Shown one piece after another: positions 52,857 to 64,000 of a stretch of DNA of 64,000 nt. The DNA comes from Paramecium sonneborni (taxonomy: Eukaryota > Ciliophora > Oligohymenophorea > Peniculida > Parameciidae). Below the pieces are notes generated by a model that made no database searches, had not been told where the DNA came from, and saw nothing but the letters and a program-made list of their open reading frames with translations. The first letter of the stretch is position 1; each line of letters opens with the position of its first letter. The stretch lies in assembly GCA_905182985.1 (NCBI GenBank), contig CAJJDN010000061.1:212799-276798 (forward strand), given 5' to 3'. A program made the position numbers and the translations under genes.

Positions 52857-53867
52857 TCAACATGGTAAAATATTATTGAGCTCTTTTTTTTACTTTATAA
52901 GATCTGTATTTTTGTTTACCATTTCTCTAACTTTTTTTGTTTTTGGATGTTACAGATCCCCTAATTAAAGAGACCAGTTTTGTTAATCAATAGGCTAAGG
53001 ATCATCATTAAAATAAGAATATAGTTTATCTTTAATTTATGATGGCTTAATGGGTAGACTTAGTACTTCAGGTTCGATATTTTTAATTTTATGTTCTATT
53101 TTTTATGTTGGCTATTAAGGAAGTTATTCAATTGAGTCAAAATCATTTTTAATTAAATCAGTAAATTATTATTAAGCTGTAAGCTCTAATAACTTTTCTA
53201 AAGCTGGATCAGATTTTATTTCTTATCCTTATTCCTAAGTATCTGGTAGAGTTGATTATTAACTTTATGATTCAATGTCTAATTTTAAATGTCTAAGAGA
53301 AGTACTTTTAGAGATAGCTAAATTATACTTGGAAGGGTCCTTAAAAATAATTAATATTGAATGAATACTTTGATTCGCTTTAACATTCTTTGTTATACTT
53401 TATGATCTTACATTTTAAAATCATGAGCAATAATATTTTCTCTCTTGATTTTTTCATCAATAGCAGCAGTCATCATCTATTAGACTTATTTATTACTATC
53501 CATTTATTAAATGAATTATATATTGTTTTTAATTTATTCTTTTTGCACATGCTATTATTAAATTTATTTGGATTCTTATTTAACCTCAGCACCAAACATT
53601 TTATTAACATAAGGTTTCATTAATAAAGCTTGAATTTTATTGGTAAAAACAGTATATCTTTCTGATTTAACTGATGAATAATATTCTACAGCTTGCTAGA
53701 TTAGTAGTTTATATTACACTATATAATTCTAATAGCTCTTAAATTTCTTCTTTTGAAGCTGCATTCGATTCAACATCTAATTCTAAGTTTAAGACTTTCT
53801 CTGCAAAATTTTCAGATAGTTTAAGCTATTAAACTGGGCTTTAAGCTTTATTAAATAACCAAGACAT
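52857..53867 (-). CDS. Helical protein, longer paralogue of 5100-5764
   Basis: 319 residues, two introns (22 and 29 nt). It starts MSWLFNKAQ, and residues 18-85 match the paralogue at 5.1-5.8 kb (KLSENFAEKVLNLELDVES ... LYSQAVEYYSSVKSERY ... KIQALL). A Gln-rich coiled coil follows, then a second half absent from the paralogue: LRHLKLDIESQ, Pro/Gln-rich linker, and a basic end (KTKKVREMVNKNTDLIKQ). The stop TGA is at 52859-52857. Its start lies 16 bp from the CDPK stop. Family unknown; an MIT-like helical bundle is a guess. Confidence 0.78.
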
Positions 53868-53883
53868 AAAATATAAAATTTAA

Positions 53884-55718
<1,835 letters not shown>

Positions 55719-55769
55719 TTATAATAAAAATTTTTAATAAATAATTGAAACATCATTATTGTTAATAAT

Positions 55770-56444
55770 TCACCCCATCATTGATTTTCTTAGATATTTC
55801 ATAGAAAAATTCTTTTTTAATGCATGTGCTGCTCTAAGATCCATTTATTTTGGTATCTAAGTAGCTGTTACTTTAGATTTAAGAATAGATTCTCTTCTTA
55901 ATTAAGTTTAAACCTGTTTCTCTTAAACTTGGTCTTTCCATTCCGTATTTCTTTCATACATAGGTTTTCTTCGATCAAATATATCTTAAGTCGTTTTGAG
56001 AATTTTCGGTGAGAACGTACACTCTATCAATTCTTATTCTAGTTTCATTGTTTATGAATCAACATTTAAAGCTCCTTCCTTATTCATGTTTTTTGTAGAC
56101 CGACTCATTTAAGAAGCATTTAATCTAGCTGATAGTAGACGAGATGTTTATGATAATTATGGTTGAAAAGTACATTTCTTTTTGAATTCCTCTTCCAATT
56201 TTAGTGACAGATAGTCTTATTTCTCTTGTTTATGCTTTAAAAAATTTATTCCTGATTGATACATATCACTATTAGGACGAATTCTCTGTGATTTGATTTC
56301 ATTTTAACTGATTAATTCAGATTCTGAAAAGTATTTTTATTTGATATATTTTTGCTTATTAAGTGAAGATATTGTATGCTTTTCATGAAAATTTGATGTT
56401 GATAACAAGCTTAAGCTAGCTTCATCATAGATATTAATATTCAT
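55770..56444 (-). CDS. Basic hypothetical protein
   Basis: 224 residues, no intron. Ser-rich start (MNINIYDEASLSLLSTSN), then Lys/Gln-rich helix (KQKYIKQKYFSESEL) and two similar short motifs, CTFQPQLSQTSRLLSAR and CTFSPKILKTTQDIFDRR. C-TF-x-P blocks of this kind occur in several ciliate cytoskeletal proteins. The end is basic (KNFSMKYLRKSMMG). No domain recognised. It lies 51 bp upstream of the CDPK on the same strand. Confidence 0.7.
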
Positions 56445-56988
56445 TAATTAAAATATTATATAATACTGTTAATGATTTAACAATCATAAATAAGAAAATT
56501 CATATGAAAAATTAAACTTAATAGAAACAATTTAGCATACTTATATTTAATTAGTTGCAAACTACTAATATAATATTTGGGTTAAACAAAAATGTCTATA
56601 TATAATATAAAAAAGTATAAGAATAAGAAAAAATAAGTTAAATTTTAATTAAAATTATTACAATCAAAAGACTGAAGGTTAATTAAAAAGTATATAAGTA
56701 ATTGATTAAAATACAATAATAAAAATAAGAATATATTTTTTTTTATTTTTTATCATTATTTGTGTGATTGTTGTTATATTCATTTGATATATATCTAAAT
56801 GATATCATTAATGATAGAATTATCATGAAACAAAAAACTTTGGTAGAATAATTGGTAAAATTTTGATTATGAGAAGATAATTAATAGTGAGAGAATTTAT
56901 ATGAAAGAATAGTAATTGTTTAAATTATTGATTTATTGGATTGGTAATATTAGGATATTGATCTAAAATAAATGATATTATAATTAGT
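56445..56988. other. Divergent promoter region, nothing recognised
   Basis: 544 bp between gene heads. A/T-rich; no gene. Confidence 0.55.
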
Positions 56989-58611
56989 ATGAATATAAAT
57001 TGTCTAACTGATTATTAGATAAATATTTTATTCATAAATTTACTAGTAAGGTTATTGAATTAATAACGATTTTTTTATATTAAAACAGAGAGAAGTAGCA
57101 GTTGAATTTGATGGATTAGATAATCCTAATAGTTTGATAATTTAGATTAATGACGATAGCTTAATATAAATATTTGGTTTCTTAATTGAGGTTTATTATG
57201 AATAATTATATATATTAAATCAAAAAAAAAAAAGAATAAATGACAACTACTCTTCCTTTTATATCGAAGAATAAGAACTAGTAAAGAGTATTTATAATAG
57301 TAGTGTGGAAATGAAAGCAGTAACTTGGTAAAAGGACTCTCATGGACTATTTGATTATGAAACAAAATCTTTAAGCGTTAAAAAGCATAGGGTGGAGGGA
57401 TCATGTAAAGTGTGCAGAGAAGGTTTTAAATATTATTAAAAAATTAGAGAATGAAATAGTTATTTAAGATGTTAAAAATAAAGATGAAGTACACTTACCT
57501 CTGACATCAATATAAGCTCAAGGAGGTAATATTAATAAATATTTTTATAGACTAATATTTCATACAACCAAATTAAAGCACAACAGAAAACGAGAATTAT
57601 TTGATTGTTCGTAGTTTAAAAAATGCTGATGGTGTGTAAAAGGTATAAATAAATAATAGAAGATAGGGTTACACATTACAAGAGGGTGATTTACTCAAAT
57701 TAGGTAGAGTAGAATATCATGTAATTGAGATAAGAGATGCTAAAGGACAAATAAGATCAGTGAAGGACGTTTTCTAATCAGAAGCAAAAATAGCTCCACC
57801 TTTGGATGGTGGTGTTCCAAAATAATGCAAAATATGTTTATTGGAAGAAGAAACAGCTGATGATCCTTTCATTACACCCTGCAAATGTAATGGAAGTTGT
57901 GCTTTTGTACATTTTAATTGTCTTAAACATTGGCTTGATAGTAGAGGATATAAAAAAGAGTCTGGTAACACAATTTCTTACAAATGGAAAAAGTAATCAC
58001 AATCAATACTAAAATTGTAGATTGGAGTGTGAGGTTTGTTAGGAATTGCTACCTTAATAAATTAGATTTAAAGGGAAAGTATTGGATTTAGCAGCTTTAG
58101 AAAGACCAAATTAACCATATATAATATTAGAAAATACATAAATATCAGAGAAAGATAAGAAAGCTTAAAGAGGAATATATTTAATAAAAGGGACTCCAGA
58201 TGATTAGGTAAAATTAGGTAGGGGTCATTAATGTGAAATTCGTATATCAGACATTTCAGTTTCAAGACTTCATGCATTTATAAAATATGAGAAAGGCAAT
58301 TTTGTTATTATTGACAACAACAGTAAGTTTGGTACTTTAGTTCGATTATCAACACCATATCTTATCTGTATGGATAAAATTGCAATTCAAGTATGATTTT
58401 TTAAATTAATATTTAGGTTGGAAGAACAGTACTAACATTTGTTATGAAATCTTTTTCAAGTTTAAATGCTAATACTCATGCTGGAATAGCTGCTCTTCAT
58501 AATGGAGAGTAAGGTAGAATGATGTTCTAGCCTGGATTTTAAGCTAGTAGTAATAAAACATAAACCATTAATAATAACTAAAAAAAGAATGATAAACATG
58601 CTGGATAATGA
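56989..58611 (+). CDS. FHA-RINGv-FHA protein (MARCH-like zinc finger between phosphothreonine readers)
   Basis: About 490 residues with introns of 25, 25, 28 and 26 nt; the first exon and a 43-nt first intron are uncertain. From 57088 the frame is secure (REVAVEFDGL). The first FHA-like part ends YTLQEGDLLKLGRVEYHV. A RINGv zinc finger follows (CKICLLEEE, PCKCNGSCAFVHFNCLKHWL, then ECEVCQELLP after an intron). The second FHA is typical: KLGRGHQCEIRISDISVSRLHAFI, NNSKFGTLV. FHA domains bind phosphothreonine, so a phosphorylation-guided ubiquitin ligase is suggested. The NEK kinase gene follows 170 bp downstream. Confidence 0.82.
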
Positions 58612-58781
58612 ATTTTATTTTAATACAATCTACAAATACACTATATTAAGTCAATCAATCATAATATTATACATTTAAGAATTAAATAATATTCTAATTA
58701 AAGATCATTAAAATATTTATTTATTAAAGATAATATAAACATAATCATATAAATATACATTTTTTTGTAAATAATCAAACA

Positions 58782-60162
<1,381 letters not shown>

Positions 60163-60225
60163 ATATTTATTATGTAATAACTAAATTTAACGAATATATA
60201 TATAAAATTAAATTGCCAATAATAA

Positions 60226-61063
60226 ATGCAAGAAATTGACTTGTTAAGGTTACATAGAGAAACACTAAAATTTATGGAAATAGAGAGTATCTTTAAGCGC
60301 TTAACTTAAACCTTCATTAATTAAATTTACAATCTTATTAAAGATATTTTTGCAGAAGAGCACAAATTCACTATCCAAGTAAATTCATAACTGAAAATAG
60401 GAATTATTGAAAATGGCTAATTAGAAAGATATTCCTCTCAAAGAATTCAAATTAGTTGAGCATTACAAACTAAATTCACAAATATTCAAGACTAATCTAT
60501 AAACTATTTTTTCCATTATCATAGATGACCTTTAAAATACATTTAATAAATAAATTATTATTGAAGAGAGATCAATTTTAGAACCAAGATAACTTACATA
60601 AATTGATGAAGAATCATAAATATGTTTTACTGAAAATTGTAATGAAGTATCTCAAGAGTATTCCAAAACACATAGAGATGATATTAAAACAGAAGAAGCT
60701 CCATTAGTTAATTAAGAATTAAAATAAATCTAGAAAATTCCATTAGCCAAATTATTGTCATTTGACAAGATTACTAGTTTATCAGTAGCTAATTCACCTA
60801 GACATTCCAGAGAAAATAGTTTAACTAGTCATACATTTCGATAATCAAACAAACCAATCTAATAATTGATGTTAAATTCTAATGTTGGAACAAAGAAATA
60901 GACAGTAACATAATTAGCCAAAAATAAAAGTTTGGAATTAAAGTCTATAGCTGAAACCTTGATAGCTCAAAATAAAATCACTCCAAAAGGAAATTAAACA
61001 ATTATTTTTAACAATCTAATGTCAAAAATCAATAACTTTAAAGAGAATACATAAAAACCATGA
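60226..61063 (+). CDS. Hypothetical protein with helical head
   Basis: 271 residues, one 22-nt intron. Residues 1-80 are amphipathic helices (LLRLHRETLKFMEIESIFKR; LIKDIFAEEHKFTIQELLKM). The rest is polar with Ser/Asn/Lys/Gln and likely disordered (SPRHSRENSLTSH). Lies 63 bp after the NEK stop and converges on NAR1. No family recognised. Confidence 0.7.
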
Positions 61064-61110
61064 AATAAATTACTAATAATATTTATATAATATAATAATA
61101 AATAGTATTT

Positions 61111-62355
61111 TCACCATTAAAAATTATTCTCATTTTTAATATGTTTAAATGATGTTAAATACATTTCCTACTCATTCTCATATTAATTATCTATCTAGAT
61201 TTTTTAAGTTGTCATAATTTCTTTCAATTTTGGTATCTAAAATTAATAAATATAAATTACTAAATCAATTGCTTTTTCAGTGTTTTTTTAGATTTATATT
61301 TATCCTCCTCCATTCAAACATCCTAAAGGGCAAGCCATAATTTCAACATATTTATATTTACATGTTTTTGTTTTGATTTATGTAATTAAATTAGCTATAT
61401 TTTTTAATCCAAAAACACGAGCAAAAATGCCTTATTATTCCATATCTTCATTATAGATAGTAATTTCAATAAAATCCTTATTTTTTCTAATATTTTATTT
61501 GACTATCCAATTTGGAATCAAAATACTTTAGATTATATAATCTAAGTAATTATTTGATGATGAATTATGATATTCTTATAAATTGATTGCTAGAGTTGAA
61601 AGTGGAATTTATTAAGGGATAACATTTGATTTCTGAATGAAATCCTTAACAAATTATTCAATTTCTCTAGTACTTAAAACGATATTGACATCTTGATTGT
61701 TTTCTTCTCTAACAGCTTCAAGCTTTTTATCATAACATGGCATAATTGTGGCAATATAATCATGCTTATTCTTGAGAAGTTTTCCAAATATTTATTATGG
61801 ACTCTTAACTTTACTCATATGATTAATTATAGATTCATCTAAAGTCTTTTCAGCATAACATACCCATCCTGGACATTCTGAACAAAGTAATGGAAAAATG
61901 TTTGTTTATTTGAACTCTTAAATTGAGTTATTAATAGCTATTTTTGTGTATTCACTCATATCATATAATGTGACATTCATTTCTTAAAATACTTATTGTA
62001 ATATGGAATGCATTTAAACATCTGTAAAATTTAATACATAAGATAAAGAAGCTCTTGCTTAGGGACTAATTCCAATAGCAGGATTTTTATATTTCTTAAT
62101 AGCTGACAAAAACTCTTCGAGACTTTAAGTTTAAATTAATATAGTTTCTGCTGTTGTAACACATCCACTACATGCAAGACAATCTTATAATGAGACTTTT
62201 GCAACATTATTCTAATTTTTAATCAAATTAGGTTTTAGCTAAATTGAAGGATCATCTAGTTAAAGTTTAACATTTTTCATTAAAGGTTTTATACATTCCT
62301 AACTTGGTACAATATAATCACTAACTGAGGAAATTTTGATAGTTGAAGAAAACAT
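61111..62355 (-). CDS. NAR1: Cytosolic Fe-S cluster assembly factor NAR1 (hydrogenase-like)
   Basis: 406 residues, one 24-nt intron. NAR1 is an iron-only-hydrogenase-like protein that passes [4Fe-4S] clusters to the CIA targeting complex. The N-terminal cluster ligands are in DYIVPSQECIKPL and [12 protein letters not shown]. The C-terminal cluster ligands are in [25 protein letters not shown] and [21 protein letters not shown] is also kept. It lacks hydrogenase catalytic residues, as in other NAR1 proteins. The end is short and polar instead of the conserved terminal Trp tripeptide exactly at the end; it reads ENNFQW, so the terminal Trp recognised by the CIA complex is in fact present. Confidence 0.95.
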
Positions 62356-62440
62356 TGGTAATGATATTATTAATTTATGTTGGTTTTAGAAAAAAGGAAC
62401 AAAACTTTAATACATATATTTTAGATAGGTATAATTTCAT

Positions 62441-64000
62441 TCAGAAATTTTATGAATTGGCTTTTTGATTCCTACAAATAGCTAATAATTGAATAATAAT
62501 AAATACCACATCCTAGAGCTTATTCTTCACCATTTGGTTTATGATCCATTTTAATAGGACATTTATCCTTACCAGGACATTTAGGAAGATTCTCTTTAGG
62601 GATTTTAGATACATAATCTCCATTACATTATCTTTTATGACAATCTTCACAAAAATGTGTTGTACCCCTTAAAGAATATTATAAATATATACCAACAAAA
62701 CCATACAGCAATTTAACAACAGAATTTACATTTAAATTCAATATAATCTTTTCCATGAACTTAACATGTTTCTCCAATTGGGACTTCACAACAATTAGCA
62801 CAAATCAATTCTTATGGTTTATATTATTTATCTCCTTCTTCTAAAGCTCTTTAACAATCTTTAGCACCTCCAAAATAAGGTAATTAGCATTTAAAACATT
62901 AATAATAACAATATATTGCCATAGCATATTCTTAAGGTTTTCCATAAAACAATTCTCCTACTTTACTTACTTTCTCATCTTTATCTCTATTTTCATATTT
63001 TAATCTATCGAGTGATTTCTTCTTAACATCTTAGAAAAGTTCTAAGTATTTATTTATAAGATTTTATGGTTAACATGGTTAGAATTATAACCATGAATTA
63101 CATAAAGGACAGAAACAAAACTTAAAAACTATTCTTGGTCCATTCCATTTTATATCTAATCTTTTAAGAATACAACTATAATGGAAAATCTATTCTTAAT
63201 ATATTAAATACATGTCCACAAGTTGATTAAATTATAGGTGCATTCTTTAAACCCTCAACAAAACAAATATTACAATAATCATCTCCTTTTTATTCACCTT
63301 AACAACATTTTTCATCTAAACATTTTGGACATATCTATTCATTTTTAAATCCTGGACAAGAATGTCCACATCTTAATAATTTATTGCAAGCAAATTAAGC
63401 TTTTTCTTGACATTCTTTTTCTTAACAAATATCACGTAAGGCTTCTGGAACTTATAATTAAGCATTATGAATTGGCTAATCACAATATCTACAACACCTA
63501 AATAATATTTAATATCATATTCACTTTGATGATTTTTTTATTTTATATTCATCACATGTTAAACCAAGATGATATGGAATTGCTTTACAACCTTTGCATT
63601 ATTCTGTTTTACATTTTGAATCAAAACACATGAATCTATTATTTAAATAATGTTCCACATATTTTCTAATTTAGGATATTGTTTATATACTATTGTAATT
63701 ATTAATTAGTGTTAGGATCTTTCAATATTGTTATCGAACTTCCCTTCTCAAAAGCACCTTTTAAAGAACAAGCAGAACATTTTACAATATCATATTACCT
63801 TTCTAACATTATTTAAGAATATTAATCATGTTTTTCTCTCCCAAGTAATTACTAAACTATTAATTATTATTACTATTAATTCTTATTCAGTCATTTATTT
63901 TTTACAAATTAGATTTGGACATTAAAATATGGTATTTGATTTAGAATCTTTTTCTATTTATTTCATTAAACAAGGTCTACAGATTGGTTAAAAACAATGT
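62441..64000 (-). CDS. C-terminal half of a PHR/MYCBP2-type RING-Cys-relay E3 ligase (5' part outside the window)
   Basis: The gene runs in from the right edge. Introns of 22-27 nt are seen throughout. Reading down: Cys-rich RING-like (CFQPICRPC ... CPNLICKK), an IBR-like element (CKGCKAIPYHLGLTCDEY), CRYCDQPI, CGHSCPGFKNEQICPKC, then the RING (DDYCNICFVEGLKNAP...CGHIFHYSC). The tandem-cysteine part follows (YFGGAKDC, PQELICANCCEV, CKFCC, GTTHFCEDCH) and the end is ALGCAICRN. This matches the C-terminus of MYCBP2/Highwire/RPM-1, which relays ubiquitin through two cysteines onto threonine. All obvious Zn ligands and the THFC cysteine are present. The start is not visible. Confidence 0.85.

Noticed and set aside
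57147..57365. Minus-strand open frame
   Set aside because: Antisense to the FHA-RINGv gene and rich in Phe/Tyr/Ser without pattern.
62800..62850. Frameshift in the PHR-type ligase near the KPQELIC motif
   Set aside because: Re-reading the bases gave a continuous frame; my first reading was a transcription slip.

Overview
The window reads as macronuclear (somatic) DNA of a Paramecium-like ciliate. It is very A+T-rich. Every convincing gene uses TAA and TAG as glutamine and TGA as the only stop. Nearly all genes become continuous proteins once 19-36 nt GT...AG introns are removed; in about 33 genes the start, introns and TGA give an exact multiple of three. Two genes encode trichocyst matrix proteins, a Paramecium hallmark, and there are ciliary genes (outer-arm dynein intermediate chain, IQCH-like, SPATA4-like, a MORN protein). 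No IES-like interruption was needed. No tRNA, rRNA, telomere repeat, CRISPR or bacterial-type mobile element was seen. All ORFs here were translated by eye with the ciliate code, so standard-code ORF calls give only fragments.

Layout. 1-7 kb: tail of a gene, dynein intermediate chain DNAI1, a DHHC palmitoyltransferase, two small minus genes and a membrane-anchored protein. 7-20 kb: a trichocyst matrix protein, a Cache-domain receptor with no output domain, a six-helix hybrid histidine kinase, a PH-like/CAMK kinase, a coiled-coil protein and a 4-helix protein. 20-25 kb: gene-poor, with one small basic protein and a Cys-rich GPI-type surface protein. 25-36 kb: TRIM37, a CCCH+WD40 protein, an ARF-family GTPase, IQCH, and a pseudokinase with MORN repeats. 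36-46 kb: ankyrin protein, a UGA-interrupted ORF, an MBOAT acyltransferase next to a hotdog thioesterase, a second trichocyst matrix protein and coiled-coil genes. 46-56 kb: SPATA4-like protein, a second hybrid histidine kinase, a paralogue of the 5.1 kb gene, and a CDPK. 57-64 kb: an FHA-RINGv-FHA protein, a NEK kinase, the Fe-S assembly factor NAR1, and the C-terminal half of a PHR/MYCBP2-type RING-Cys-relay ubiquitin ligase running off the right edge.

How the genes relate. Three families occur twice (trichocyst matrix protein, hybrid histidine kinase, and a small helical protein family), grouped at 5-15 kb and 42-54 kb, which suggests an old rearranged segmental duplication. Signalling genes dominate: two histidine kinases, a CDPK, a CAMK, a NEK, a pseudokinase, a Cache receptor, an FHA reader. 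Ubiquitin ligases are also frequent (TRIM37, RINGv, PHR type). Gene spacing is usually tens of bases, with a few kilobase-scale gaps that hold no gene or only eroded coding-like sequence.
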